Shown here in pieces: positions 34,793 to 48,113 of a DNA stretch of 64,000 nucleotides. The translations under genes and the position numbers were made by a program. Below the pieces are notes generated by a model, which saw only the letters and a program-made list of their open reading frames with translations, was not told the origin of the DNA and ran no database searches. Source of the DNA: Arcuatula senhousia (lineage: Eukaryota; Mollusca; Bivalvia; Mytilida; Mytilidae); contig OZ020305.1 in assembly GCA_963971305.1 (NCBI GenBank), forward strand, positions 42,295,717 through 42,359,716. Reading direction: 5' to 3'. The number at the start of each line of letters is the position of its first letter. Positions within the stretch are counted from its first letter, which is position 1.

Positions 34793-36163
34793 AGTTGTAT
34801 TATAAAGCTAGAGTTTGTTTGGTTCTTTTGCGTATTCAAGTGAAAATGATACTTTCCTGGAGAGTTAAACTACTTTATATACTGGATTTACAGATGTCAA
34901 GATGACACGAAACGATTATCAAGAGATGAGTATGACAGGACCGTTGTTTTCATAGCTTAAGTAGACACAAGCTCTTTCCGTCGTTTAAAATGCACATTGC
35001 AAATAATTGTCTCATAACGAGCTAATTACTTTTTAATTAATTATTGGCTATGTGAACGAAGATTTTTGTTTTATTATAGTTACGTTTTCATCTTAAAAAC
35101 TTATTTTCTTGAACTCTGTCTTTTTTTTTAATTTTCAATCAGGGGGCGATAATTCACAATATCAGGTAAAAGATTTCTTCAATTTCTATTTCATTCGTAA
35201 ATTTAACGCAATGAACGGAGTTCTTACAAAATGAAATGGTAATCGTTGAGAATGTTTGCAACTTGTAAAATACAGTTGCAAAAGGAGGAAAAACTATAAA
35301 CAAACAAATACTTCAGAAAAAGACAAAAAATTGTGTGTTTTTTTGGGGTTAATTTTTTAGGGGGGGGGATGATTGCAGCTAGTCGTTGTTGTTTAATATA
35401 GTTCCCTTTTGATGTACTCATTTGACTTATTTTGTTCGGTCGCGTGTACTATTAGCATGCCGTTTGTGTGGTAACTTCTTCAGTTAGCCTTATCAAATTA
35501 CTAAAAAAATTGTCCACGAAGTTTTACACATTTGGAACTTCAGGGGCAATAGCGGACGAATATTTGGTTTTATGACTATTTCGGTTTTATAACAAAATTG
35601 CCAAAAGTGTTTCATTATTTAGAGAAAATGTGTCTTGCAATGGTGTAAAGGTTAAAAATAACGCGCATGATTTGCACGAGCTTCATGATGTTTCTTTAAC
35701 GAAATGAAACCTTGCAGCATCCAACTTTGTTCTGATTTTTTTTTTCATCTGAAAACGATCGGAAGCTTCTCTGATGCAGTTGGTAAGTCAATTTTTATTA
35801 TGAAATTGAAAATTAAGCTAGTCATGTTTTTCCCCCTGCCTTTTAAAGGATTTATGAAGTTCAGGTTTTTCTGTATTTGTATTTTTGAAATTGTATAGTG
35901 AAATCAGCATGGTTTGTGAACAAGATGTTATATTCATTTTTCTTAAGGTTCATTTGCAATAGTTGACCGGGCGGCGAAAGTTGAATTGCACTTGTAAAAG
36001 GGGATAGGGGAGGTAAATAGGGTTTAGAAAAAGTCATTGTTTTTATACAAATAGTAAGATTCTTTTTGAAAAATGTTAGCGGCTCTTAAAAGAGCCCTTT
36101 TCACAGTCACATTAAAGACTGGGTCGTTGGTATTTGGATGTGTCGTGTTGAATTCTTTGTTCT

Positions 36164-36457
36164 TTATTCTTCTTCGAATGGACTGAATTCTGGCTCTTGT
36201 CCAAATAGCTTGAATCTCAGGGTTTCTGCTTCTTTGTGCTTTTCTGTTGTATATTGGTAGTACATGTTGATTACTCCTTCAAGCACGACGATTCTCATAC
36301 GAAGTGGATATCTGAAACTTCGAATATTGTCTCTAACGGCCTTTTCATACTTGTCCTTTAAGTATTCCAGTTTGTCACTAAGAAGCAACATCTGTTGACA
36401 GGCTCTTTGGGTTCTGCTCTCTGCGTCTTGTAGCTTGGCATACAATGAGGAATCCAT
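36164..36457 (-). CDS. 97-aa two-helix protein, copy 22
   Basis: Protein identical to copy 1. Unit 22 spans 34957-36621 (type A, 1,665 bp). Stem-loop 36081-36096, TATA 36539-36546. Confidence 0.85.
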   Translation of the reverse strand: MDSSLYAKLQDAESRTQRACQQMLLLSDKLEYLKDKYEKAVRDNIRSFRYPLRMRIVVLEGVINMYYQYTTEKHKEAETLRFKLFGQEPEFSPFEEE

Positions 36458-37829
36458 AGTTGTATTATAAAGCTAGAGTTTGTTTGGTTCTTTTGCGTAT
36501 TCAAGTGAAAATGATACTTTCCTGGAGAGTTAAACTACTTTATATACTGGATTTACAGATGTCAAGATGACACGAAACGATTATCAAGAGATGAGTATGA
36601 CAGGACCGTTGTTTTCATAGCTTAAGTAGACACAAGCTCTTTCCGTCGTTTAAAATGCACATTGCAAATAATTGTCTCATAACGAGCTAATTACTTTTTA
36701 ATTAATTATTGGCTATGTGAACGAAGATTTTTGTTTTATTATAGTTACGTTTTCATCTTAAAAACTTATTTTCTTGAACTCTGTCTTTTTTTTTAATTTT
36801 CAATCAGGGGGCGATAATTCACAATATCAGGTAAAAGATTTCTTCAATTTCTATTTCATTCGTAAATTTAACGCAATGAACGGAGTTCTTACAAAATGAA
36901 ATGGTAATCGTTGAGAATGTTTGCAACTTGTAAAATACAGTTGCAAAAGGAGGAAAAACTATAAACAAACAAATACTTCAGAAAAAGACAAAAAATTGTG
37001 TGTTTTTTTGGGGTTAATTTTTTAGGGGGGGGGATGATTGCAGCTAGTCGTTGTTGTTTAATATAGTTCCCTTTTGATGTACTCATTTGACTTATTTTGT
37101 TCGGTCGCGTGTACTATTAGCATGCCGTTTGTGTGGTAACTTCTTCAGTTAGCCTTATCAAATTACTAAAAAAATTGTCCACGAAGTTTTACACATTTGG
37201 AACTTCAGGGGCAATAGCGGACGAATATTTGGTTTTATGACTATTTCGGTTTTATAACAAAATTGCCAAAAGTGTTTCATTATTTAGAGAAAATGTGTCT
37301 TGCAATGGTGTAAAGGTTAAAAATAACGCGCATGATTTGCACGAGCTTCATGATGTTTCTTTAACGAAATGAAACCTTGCAGCATCCAACTTTGTTCTGA
37401 TTTTTTTTTTTCATCTGAAAACGATCGGAAGCTTCTCTGATGCAGTTGGTAAGTCAATTTTTATTATGAAATTGAAAATTAAGCTAGTCATGTTTTTCCC
37501 CCTGCCTTTTAAAGGATTTATGAAGTTCAGGTTTTTCTGTATTTGTATTTTTGAAATTGTATAGTGAAATCAGCATGGTTTGTGAACAAGATGTTATATT
37601 CATTTTTCTTAAGGTTCATTTGCAATAGTTGACCGGGCGGCGAAAGTTGAATTGCACTTGTAAAAGGGGATAGGGGAGGTAAATAGGGTTTAGAAAAAGT
37701 CATTGTTTTTATACAAATAGTAAGATTCTTTTTGAAAAATGTTAGCGGCTCTTAAAAGAGCCCTTTTCACAGTCACATTAAAGACTGGGTCGTTGGTATT
37801 TGGATGTGTCGTGTTGAATTCTTTGTTCT

Positions 37830-38123
37830 TTATTCTTCTTCGAATGGACTGAATTCTGGCTCTTGTCCAAATAGCTTGAATCTCAGGGTTTCTGCTTCTT
37901 TGTGCTTTTCTGTTGTATATTGGTAGTACATGTTGATTACTCCTTCAAGCACGACGATTCTCATACGAAGTGGATATCTGAAACTTCGAATATTGTCTCT
38001 AACGGCCTTTTCATACTTGTCCTTTAAGTATTCCAGTTTGTCACTAAGAAGCAACATCTGTTGACAGGCTCTTTGGGTTCTGCTCTCTGCGTCTTGTAGC
38101 TTGGCATACAATGAGGAATCCAT
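37830..38123 (-). CDS. 97-aa two-helix protein, copy 23
   Basis: Protein identical to copy 1. Unit 23 spans 36622-38287 (type A with T11, 1,666 bp). Stem-loop 37747-37762, TATA 38205-38212. Confidence 0.85.
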   Translation of the reverse strand: MDSSLYAKLQDAESRTQRACQQMLLLSDKLEYLKDKYEKAVRDNIRSFRYPLRMRIVVLEGVINMYYQYTTEKHKEAETLRFKLFGQEPEFSPFEEE

Positions 38124-39493
38124 AGTTGTATTATAAAGCTAGAGTTTGTTTGGTTCTTTTGCGTATTCAAGTGAAAATGATACTTTCCTGGAGAGTTAAA
38201 CTACTTTATATACTGGATTTACAGATGTCAAGATGACACGAAACGATTATCAAGAGATGAGTATGACAGGACCGTTGTTTTCATAGCTTAAGTAGACACA
38301 AGCTCTTTCCGTCGTTTAAAATGCACATTGCAAATAATTGTCTCATAACGAGCTAATTACTTTTTAATTAATTATTGGCTATGTGAACGAAGATTTTTGT
38401 TTTATTATAGTTACGTTTTCATCTTAAAAACTTATTTTCTTGAACTCTGTCTTTTTTTTTAATTTTCAATCAGGGGGCGATAATTCACAATATCAGGTAA
38501 AAGATTTCTTCAATTTCTATTTCATTCGTAAATTTAACGCAATGAACGGAGTTCTTACAAAATGAAATGGTAATCGTTGAGAATGTTTGCAACTTGTAAA
38601 ATACAGTTGCAAAAGGAGGAAAAACTATAAACAAACAAATACTTCAGAAAAAGACAAAAAATTGTGTGTTTTTTTGGGGTTAATTTTTTAGGGGGGGGAT
38701 GATTGCAGCTAGTCGTTGTTGTTTAATATAGTTCCCTTTTGATGTACTCATTTGACTTATTTTGTTCGGTCGCGTGTACTATTAGCATGCCGTTTGTGTG
38801 GTAACTTCTTCAGTTAGCCTTATCAAATTACTAAAAAAATTGTCCACGAAGTTTTACACATTTGGAACTTCAGGGGCAATAGCGGACGAATATTTGGTTT
38901 TATGACTATTTCGGTTTTATAACAAAATTGCCAAAAGTGTTTCATTATTTAGAGAAAATGTGTCTTGCAATGGTGTAAAGGTTAAAAATAACGCGCATGA
39001 TTTGCACGAGCTTCATGATGTTTCTTTAACGAAATGAAACCTTGCAGCATCCAACTTTGTTCTGATTTTTTTTTTCATCTGAAAACGATCGGAAGCTTCT
39101 CTGATGCAGTTGGTAAGTCAATTTTTATTATGAAATTGAAAATTAAGCTAGTCATGTTTTTCCCCCTGCCTTTTAAAGGATTTATGAAGTTCAGGTTTTT
39201 CTGTATTTGTATTTTTGAAATTGTATAGTGAAATCAGCATGGTTTGTGAACAAGATGTTATATTCATTTTTCTTAAGGTTCATTTGCAATAGTTGACCGG
39301 GCGGCGAAAGTTGAATTGCACTTGTAAAAGGGGATAGGGGAGGTAAATAGGGTTTAGAAAAAGTCATTGTTTTTATACAAATAGTAAGATTCTTTTTGAA
39401 AAATGTTAGCGGCTCTTAAAAGAGCCCTTTTCACAGTCACATTAAAGACTGGGTCGTTGGTATTTGGATGTGTCGTGTTGAATTCTTTGTTCT

Positions 39494-39787
39494 TTATTCT
39501 TCTTCGAATGGACTGAATTCTGGCTCTTGTCCAAATAGCTTGAATCTCAGGGTTTCTGCTTCTTTGTGCTTTTCTGTTGTATATTGGTAGTACATGTTGA
39601 TTACTCCTTCAAGCACGACGATTCTCATACGAAGTGGATATCTGAAACTTCGAATATTGTCTCTAACGGCCTTTTCATACTTGTCCTTTAAGTATTCCAG
39701 TTTGTCACTAAGAAGCAACATCTGTTGACAGGCTCTTTGGGTTCTGCTCTCTGCGTCTTGTAGCTTGGCATACAATGAGGAATCCAT
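39494..39787 (-). CDS. 97-aa two-helix protein, copy 24
   Basis: Protein identical to copy 1. Unit 24 spans 38288-39951 (type A, G8). Stem-loop 39411-39426, TATA 39869-39876. Confidence 0.85.
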   Translation of the reverse strand: MDSSLYAKLQDAESRTQRACQQMLLLSDKLEYLKDKYEKAVRDNIRSFRYPLRMRIVVLEGVINMYYQYTTEKHKEAETLRFKLFGQEPEFSPFEEE

Positions 39788-41158
39788 AGTTGTATTATAA
39801 AGCTAGAGTTTGTTTGGTTCTTTTGCGTATTCAAGTGAAAATGATACTTTCCTGGAGAGTTAAACTACTTTATATACTGGATTTACAGATGTCAAGATGA
39901 CACGAAACGATTATCAAGAGATGAGTATGACAGGACCGTTGTTTTCATAGCTTAAGTAGACACAAGCTCTTTCCGTCGTTTAAAATGCACATTGCAAATA
40001 ATTGTCTCATAACGAGCTAATTACTTTTTAATTAATTATTGGCTATGTGAACGAAGATTTTTGTTTTATTATAGTTACGTTTTCATCTTAAAAACTTATT
40101 TTCTTGAACTCTGTCTTTTTTTTTAATTTTCAATCAGGGGGCGATAATTCACAATATCAGGTAAAAGATTTCTTCAATTTCTATTTCATTCGTAAATTTA
40201 ACGCAATGAACGGAGTTCTTACAAAATGAAATGGTAATCGTTGAGAATGTTTGCAACTTGTAAAATACAGTTGCAAAAGGAGGAAAAACTATAAACAAAC
40301 AAATACTTCAGAAAAAGACAAAAAATTGTGTGTTTTTTTGGGGTTAATTTTTTAGGGGGGGGGATGATTGCAGCTAGTCGTTGTTGTTTAATATAGTTCC
40401 CTTTTGATGTACTCATTTGACTTATTTTGTTCGGTCGCGTGTACTATTAGCATGCCGTTTGTGTGGTAACTTCTTCAGTTAGCCTTATCAAATTACTAAA
40501 AAAATTGTCCACGAAGTTTTACACATTTGGAACTTCAGGGGCAATAGCGGACGAATATTTGGTTTTATGACTATTTCGGTTTTATAACAAAATTGCCAAA
40601 AGTGTTTCATTATTTAGAGAAAATGTGTCTTGCAATGGTGTAAAGGTTAAAAATAACGCGCATGATTTGCACGAGCTTCATGATGTTTCTTTAACGAAAT
40701 GAAACCTTGCAGCATCCAACTTTGTTCTGATTTTTTTTTTCATCTGAAAACGATCGGAAGCTTCTCTGATGCAGTTGGTAAGTCAATTTTTATTATGAAA
40801 TTGAAAATTAAGCTAGTCATGTTTTTCCCCCTGCCTTTTAAAGGATTTATGAAGTTCAGGTTTTTCTGTATTTGTATTTTTGAAATTGTATAGTGAAATC
40901 AGCATGGTTTGTGAACAAGATGTTATATTCATTTTTCTTAAGGTTCATTTGCAATAGTTGACCGGGCGGCGAAAGTTGAATTGCACTTGTAAAAGGGGAT
41001 AGGGGAGGTAAATAGGGTTTAGAAAAAGTCATTGTTTTTATACAAATAGTAAGATTCTTTTTGAAAAATGTTAGCGGCTCTTAAAAGAGCCCTTTTCACA
41101 GTCACATTAAAGACTGGGTCGTTGGTATTTGGATGTGTCGTGTTGAATTCTTTGTTCT

Positions 41159-41452
41159 TTATTCTTCTTCGAATGGACTGAATTCTGGCTCTTGTCCAAA
41201 TAGCTTGAATCTCAGGGTTTCTGCTTCTTTGTGCTTTTCTGTTGTATATTGGTAGTACATGTTGATTACTCCTTCAAGCACGACGATTCTCATACGAAGT
41301 GGATATCTGAAACTTCGAATATTGTCTCTAACGGCCTTTTCATACTTGTCCTTTAAGTATTCCAGTTTGTCACTAAGAAGCAACATCTGTTGACAGGCTC
41401 TTTGGGTTCTGCTCTCTGCGTCTTGTAGCTTGGCATACAATGAGGAATCCAT
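41159..41452 (-). CDS. 97-aa two-helix protein, copy 25
   Basis: Protein identical to copy 1. Unit 25 spans 39952-41616 (type A, G9). Stem-loop 41076-41091, TATA 41534-41541. Confidence 0.85.
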   Translation of the reverse strand: MDSSLYAKLQDAESRTQRACQQMLLLSDKLEYLKDKYEKAVRDNIRSFRYPLRMRIVVLEGVINMYYQYTTEKHKEAETLRFKLFGQEPEFSPFEEE

Positions 41453-42825
41453 AGTTGTATTATAAAGCTAGAGTTTGTTTGGTTCTTTTGCGTATTCAAG
41501 TGAAAATGATACTTTCCTGGAGAGTTAAACTACTTTATATACTGGATTTACAGATGTCAAGATGACACGAAACGATTATCAAGAGATGAGTATGACAGGA
41601 CCGTTGTTTTCATAGCTTAAGTAGACACAAGCTCTTTCCGTCGTTTAAAATGCACATTGCAAATAATTGTCTCATAACGAGCTAATTACTTTTTAATTAA
41701 TTATTGGCTATGTGAACGAAGATTTTTGTTTTATTATAGTTACGTTTTCATCTTAAAAACTTATTTTCTTGAACTCTGTCTTTTTTTTTAATTTTCAATC
41801 AGGGGGCGATAATTCACAATATCAGGTAAAAGATTTCTTCAATTTCTATTTCATTCGTAAATTTAACGCAATGAACGGAGTTCTTACAAAATGAAATGGT
41901 AATCGTTGAGAATGTTTGCAACTTGTAAAATACAGTTGCAAAAGGAGGAAAAACTATAAACAAACAAATACTTCAGAAAAAGACAAAAAATTGTGTGTTT
42001 TTTTGGGGTTAATTTTTTAGGGGGGGGGGGATGATTGCAGTTAGTCGTTGTTGTTTAATATAGTTCCCTTTTGATGTACTCATTTGACTTATTTTGTTCG
42101 GTCGCGTGTACTATTAGCATGCCGTTTGTGTGGTAACTTCTTCAGTTAGCCTTATCAAATTACTAAAAAAATTGTCCACGAAGTTTTACACATTTGGAAC
42201 TTCAGGGGCAATAGCGGACGAATATTTGGTTTTATGACTATTTCGGTTTTATAACAAAATTGCCAAAAGTGTTTCATTATTTAGAGAAAATGTGTCTTGC
42301 AATGGTGTAAAGGTTAAAAATAACGCGCATGATTTGCACGAGCTTCATGATGTTTCTTTAACGAAATGAAACCTTGCAGCATCCAACTTTGTTCTGATTT
42401 TTTTTTTCATCTGAAAACGATCGGAAGCTTCTCTGATGCAGTTGGTAAGTCAATTTTTATTATGAAATTGAAAATTAAGCTAGTCATGTTTTTCCCCCTG
42501 CCTTTTAAAGGATTTATGAAGTTCAGGTTTTTCTGTATTTGTATTTTTGAAATTGTATAGTGAAATCAGCATGGTTTGTGAACAAGATGTTATATTCATT
42601 TTTCTTAAGGTTCATTTGCAATAGTTGACCGGGCGGCGAAAGTTGAATTGCACTTGTAAAAGGGGATAGGGGAGGTAAATAGGGTTTAGAAAAAGTCATT
42701 GTTTTTATACAAATAGTAAGATTCTTTTTGAAAAATGTTAGCGGCTCTTAAAAGAGCCCTTTTCACAGTCACATTAAAGACTGGGTCGTTGGTATTTGGA
42801 TGTGTCGTGTTGAATTCTTTGTTCT

Positions 42826-43119
42826 TTATTCTTCTTCGAATGGACTGAATTCTGGCTCTTGTCCAAATAGCTTGAATCTCAGGGTTTCTGCTTCTTTGTG
42901 CTTTTCTGTTGTATATTGGTAGTACATGTTGATTACTCCTTCAAGCACGACGATTCTCATACGAAGTGGATATCTGAAACTTCGAATATTGTCTCTAACG
43001 GCCTTTTCATACTTGTCCTTTAAGTATTCCAGTTTGTCACTAAGAAGCAACATCTGTTGACAGGCTCTTTGGGTTCTGCTCTCTGCGTCTTGTAGCTTGG
43101 CATACAATGAGGAATCCAT
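42826..43119 (-). CDS. 97-aa two-helix protein, copy 26
   Basis: Protein identical to copy 1. Unit 26 spans 41617-43283 (type A, G11). It has a C-to-T change at 42041 shared only with unit 30. Stem-loop 42743-42758, TATA 43201-43208. Confidence 0.85.
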   Translation of the reverse strand: MDSSLYAKLQDAESRTQRACQQMLLLSDKLEYLKDKYEKAVRDNIRSFRYPLRMRIVVLEGVINMYYQYTTEKHKEAETLRFKLFGQEPEFSPFEEE

Positions 43120-44491
43120 AGTTGTATTATAAAGCTAGAGTTTGTTTGGTTCTTTTGCGTATTCAAGTGAAAATGATACTTTCCTGGAGAGTTAAACTAC
43201 TTTATATACTGGATTTACAGATGTCAAGATGACACGAAACGATTATCAAGAGATGAGTATGACAGGACCGTTGTTTTCATAGCTTAAGTAGACACAAGCT
43301 CTTTCCGTCGTTTAAAATGCACATTGCAAATAATTGTCTCATAACGAGCTAATTACTTTTTAATTAATTATTGGCTATGTGAACGAAGATTTTTGTTTTA
43401 TTATAGTTACGTTTTCATCTTAAAAACTTATTTTCTTGAACTCTGTCTTTTTTTTTAATTTTCAATCAGGGGGCGATAATTCACAATATCAGGTAAAAGA
43501 TTTCTTCAATTTCTATTTCATTCGTAAATTTAACGCAATGAACGGAGTTCTTACAAAATGAAATGGTAATCGTTGAGAATGTTTGCAACTTGTAAAATAC
43601 AGTTGCAAAAGGAGGAAAAACTATAAACAAACAAATACTTCAGAAAAAGACAAAAAAATGTGTGTTTTTTTGGGGTTAATTTTTTAGGGGGGGGGATGAT
43701 TGCAGCTAGTCGTTGTTGTTTAATATAGTTCCCTTTTGATGTACTCATTTGACTTATTTTGTTCGGTCGCGTGTACTATTAGCATGCCGTTTGTGTGGTA
43801 ACTTCTTCAGTTAGCCTTATCAAATTACTAAAAAAATTGTCCACGAAGTTTTACACATTTGGAACTTCAGGGGCAATAGCGGACGAATATTTGGTTTTAT
43901 GACTATTTCGGTTTTATAACAAAATTGCCAAAAGTGTTTCATTATTTAGAGAAAATGTGTCTTGCAATGGTGTAAAGGTTAAAAATAACGCGCATGATTT
44001 GCACGAGCTTCATGATGTTTCTTTAACGAAATGAAACCTTGCAGCATCCAACTTTGTTCTGATTTCTTTTTTTCATCTGAAAACGATCGGAAGCTTCTCT
44101 GATGCAGTTGGTAAGTCAATTTTTATTATGAAATTGAAAATTAAGCTAGTCATGTTTTTCCCCCTGCCTTTTAAAGGATTTATGAAGTTCAGGTTTTTCT
44201 GTATTTGTATTTTTGAAATTGTATAGTGAAATCAGCATGGTTTGTGAACAAGATGTTATATTCATTTTTCTTAAGGTTCATTTGCAATAGTTGACCGGGC
44301 GGCGAAAGTTGAATTGCACTTGTAAAAGGGGATAGGGGAGGTAAATAAGGTTTAGAAAAAGTCATTGTTTTTATACAAATAGTAAGATTCTTTTTGAAAA
44401 ATGTTAGCGGCTCTTAAAAGAGCCCTTTTCACAGTCACATTAAAGACTGGGTCGTTGGTATTTGGATGTGTCGTGTTGAATTCTTTGTTCT

Positions 44492-44785
44492 TTATTCTTC
44501 TTCGAATGGACTGAATTCTGGCTCTTGTCCAAATAGCTTGAATCTCAGGGTTTCTGCTTCTTTGTGCTTTTCTGTTGTATATTGGTAGTACATGTTGATT
44601 ACTCCTTCAAGCACGACGATTCTCATACGAAGTGGATATCTGAAACTTCGAATATTGTCTCTAACGGCCTTTTCATACTTGTCCTTTAAGTATTCCAGTT
44701 TGTCACTAAGAAGCAACATCTGTTGACAGGCTCTTTGGGTTCTGCTCTCTGCGTCTTGTAGCTTGGCATACAATGAGGAATCCAT
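44492..44785 (-). CDS. 97-aa two-helix protein, copy 27
   Basis: Protein identical to copy 1, although unit 27 (43284-44949, type A) has the most private spacer changes: T-to-A at 43658, a C inside the poly-T at 44066 and G-to-A at 44348 in the G-rich patch. Stem-loop 44409-44424, TATA 44867-44874. Confidence 0.85.
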   Translation of the reverse strand: MDSSLYAKLQDAESRTQRACQQMLLLSDKLEYLKDKYEKAVRDNIRSFRYPLRMRIVVLEGVINMYYQYTTEKHKEAETLRFKLFGQEPEFSPFEEE

Positions 44786-46155
44786 AGTTGTATTATAAAG
44801 CTAGAGTTTGTTTGGTTCTTTTGCGTATTCAAGTGAAAATGATACTTTCCTGGAGAGTTAAACTACTTTATATACTGGATTTACAGATGTCAAGATGACA
44901 CGAAACGATTATCAAGAGATGAGTATGACAGGACCGTTGTTTTCATAGCTTAAGTAGACACAAGCTCTTTCCGTCGTTTAAAATGCACATTGCAAATAAT
45001 TGTCTCATAACGAGCTAATTACTTTTTAATTAATTATTGGCTATGTGAACGAAGATTTTTGTTTTATTATAGTTACGTTTTCATCTTAAAAACTTATTTT
45101 CTTGAACTCTGTCTTTTTTTTTAATTTTCAATCAGGGGGCGATAATTCACAATATCAGGTAAAAGATTTCTTCAATTTCTATTTCATTCGTAAATTTAAC
45201 GCAATGAACGGAGTTCTTACAAAATGAAATGGTAATCGTTGAGAATGTTTGCAACTTGTAAAATACAGTTGCAAAAGGAGGAAAAACTATAAACAAACAA
45301 ATACTTCAGAAAAAGACAAAAAATTGTGTGTTTTTTTGGGGTTAATTTTTTAGGGGGGGGATGATTGCAGCTAGTCGTTGTTGTTTAATATAGTTCCCTT
45401 TTGATGTACTCATTTGACTTATTTTGTTCGGTCGCGTGTACTATTAGCATGCCGTTTGTGTGGTAACTTCTTCAGTTAGCCTTATCAAATTACTAAAAAA
45501 ATTGTCCACGAAGTTTTACACATTTGGAACTTCAGGGGCAATAGCGGACGAATATTTGGTTTTATGACTATTTCGGTTTTATAACAAAATTGCCAAAAGT
45601 GTTTCATTATTTAGAGAAAATGTGTCTTGCAATGGTGTAAAGGTTAAAAATAACGCGCATGATTTGCACGAGCTTCATGATGTTTCTTTAACGAAATGAA
45701 ACCTTGCAGCATCCAACTTTGTTCTGATTTTTTTTTTCATCTGAAAACGATCGGAAGCTTCTCTGATGCAGTTGGTAAGTCAATTTTTATTATGAAATTG
45801 AAAATTAAGCTAGTCATGTTTTTCCCCCTGCCTTTTAAAGGATTTATGAAGTTCAGGTTTTTCTGTATTTGTATTTTTGAAATTGTATAGTGAAATCAGC
45901 ATGGTTTGTGAACAAGATGTTATATTCATTTTTCTTAAGGTTCATTTGCAATAGTTGACCGGGCGGCGAAAGTTGAATTGCACTTGTAAAAGGGGATAGG
46001 GGAGGTAAATAGGGTTTAGAAAAAGTCATTGTTTTTATACAAATAGTAAGATTCTTTTTGAAAAATGTTAGCGGCTCTTAAAAGAGCCCTTTTCACAGTC
46101 ACATTAAAGACTGGGTCGTTGGTATTTGGATGTGTCGTGTTGAATTCTTTGTTCT

Positions 46156-46449
46156 TTATTCTTCTTCGAATGGACTGAATTCTGGCTCTTGTCCAAATAG
46201 CTTGAATCTCAGGGTTTCTGCTTCTTTGTGCTTTTCTGTTGTATATTGGTAGTACATGTTGATTACTCCTTCAAGCACGACGATTCTCATACGAAGTGGA
46301 TATCTGAAACTTCGAATATTGTCTCTAACGGCCTTTTCATACTTGTCCTTTAAGTATTCCAGTTTGTCACTAAGAAGCAACATCTGTTGACAGGCTCTTT
46401 GGGTTCTGCTCTCTGCGTCTTGTAGCTTGGCATACAATGAGGAATCCAT
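46156..46449 (-). CDS. 97-aa two-helix protein, copy 28
   Basis: Protein identical to copy 1. Unit 28 spans 44950-46613 (type A, G8). Stem-loop 46073-46088, TATA 46531-46538. Confidence 0.85.
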   Translation of the reverse strand: MDSSLYAKLQDAESRTQRACQQMLLLSDKLEYLKDKYEKAVRDNIRSFRYPLRMRIVVLEGVINMYYQYTTEKHKEAETLRFKLFGQEPEFSPFEEE

Positions 46450-47819
46450 AGTTGTATTATAAAGCTAGAGTTTGTTTGGTTCTTTTGCGTATTCAAGTGA
46501 AAATGATACTTTCCTGGAGAGTTAAACTACTTTATATACTGGATTTACAGATGTCAAGATGACACGAAACGATTATCAAGAGATGAGTATGACAGGACCG
46601 TTGTTTTCATAGCTTAAGTAGACACAAGCTCTTTCCGTCGTTTAAAATGCACATTGCAAATAATTGTCTCATAACGAGCTAATTACTTTTTAATTAATTA
46701 TTGGCTATGTGAACGAAGATTTTTGTTTTATTATAGTTACGTTTTCATCTTAAAAACTTATTTTCTTGAACTCTGTCTTTTTTTTTAATTTTCAATCAGG
46801 GGGCGATAATTCACAATATCAGGTAAAAGATTTCTTCAATTTCTATTTCATTCGTAAATTTAACGCAATGAACGGAGTTCTTACAAAATGAAATGGTAAT
46901 CGTTGAGAATGTTTGCAACTTGTAAAATACAGTTGCAAAAGGAGGAAAAACTATAAACAAACAAATACTTCAGAAAAAGACAAAAAATTGTGTGTTTTTT
47001 TGGGGTTAATTTTTTAGGGGGGGGATGATTGCAGCTAGTCGTTGTTGTTTAATATAGTTCCCTTTTGATGTACTCATTTGACTTATTTTGTTCGGTCGCG
47101 TGTACTATTAGCATGCCGTTTGTGTGGTAACTTCTTCAGTTAGCCTTATCAAATTACTAAAAAAATTGTCCACGAAGTTTTACACATTTGGAACTTCAGG
47201 GGCAATAGCGGACGAATATTTGGTTTTATGACTATTTCGGTTTTATAACAAAATTGCCAAAAGTGTTTCATTATTTAGAGAAAATGTGTCTTGCAATGGT
47301 GTAAAGGTTAAAAATAACGCGCATGATTTGCACGAGCTTCATGATGTTTCTTTAACGAAATGAAACCTTGCAGCATCCAACTTTGTTCTGATTTTTTTTT
47401 TCATCTGAAAACGATCGGAAGCTTCTCTGATGCAGTTGGTAAGTCAATTTTTATTATGAAATTGAAAATTAAGCTAGTCATGTTTTTCCCCCTGCCTTTT
47501 AAAGGATTTATGAAGTTCAGGTTTTTCTGTATTTGTATTTTTGAAATTGTATAGTGAAATCAGCATGGTTTGTGAACAAGATGTTATATTCATTTTTCTT
47601 AAGGTTCATTTGCAATAGTTGACCGGGCGGCGAAAGTTGAATTGCACTTGTAAAAGGGGATAGGGGAGGTAAATAGGGTTTAGAAAAAGTCATTGTTTTT
47701 ATACAAATAGTAAGATTCTTTTTGAAAAATGTTAGCGGCTCTTAAAAGAGCCCTTTTCACAGTCACATTAAAGACTGGGTCGTTGGTATTTGGATGTGTC
47801 GTGTTGAATTCTTTGTTCT

Positions 47820-48113
47820 TTATTCTTCTTCGAATGGACTGAATTCTGGCTCTTGTCCAAATAGCTTGAATCTCAGGGTTTCTGCTTCTTTGTGCTTTTC
47901 TGTTGTATATTGGTAGTACATGTTGATTACTCCTTCAAGCACGACGATTCTCATACGAAGTGGATATCTGAAACTTCGAATATTGTCTCTAACGGCCTTT
48001 TCATACTTGTCCTTTAAGTATTCCAGTTTGTCACTAAGAAGCAACATCTGTTGACAGGCTCTTTGGGTTCTGCTCTCTGCGTCTTGTAGCTTGGCATACA
48101 ATGAGGAATCCAT
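47820..48113 (-). CDS. 97-aa two-helix protein, copy 29
   Basis: Protein identical to copy 1. Unit 29 spans 46614-48277 (type A, G8), the same form as unit 28. Stem-loop 47737-47752, TATA 48195-48202. Confidence 0.85.
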   Translation of the reverse strand: MDSSLYAKLQDAESRTQRACQQMLLLSDKLEYLKDKYEKAVRDNIRSFRYPLRMRIVVLEGVINMYYQYTTEKHKEAETLRFKLFGQEPEFSPFEEE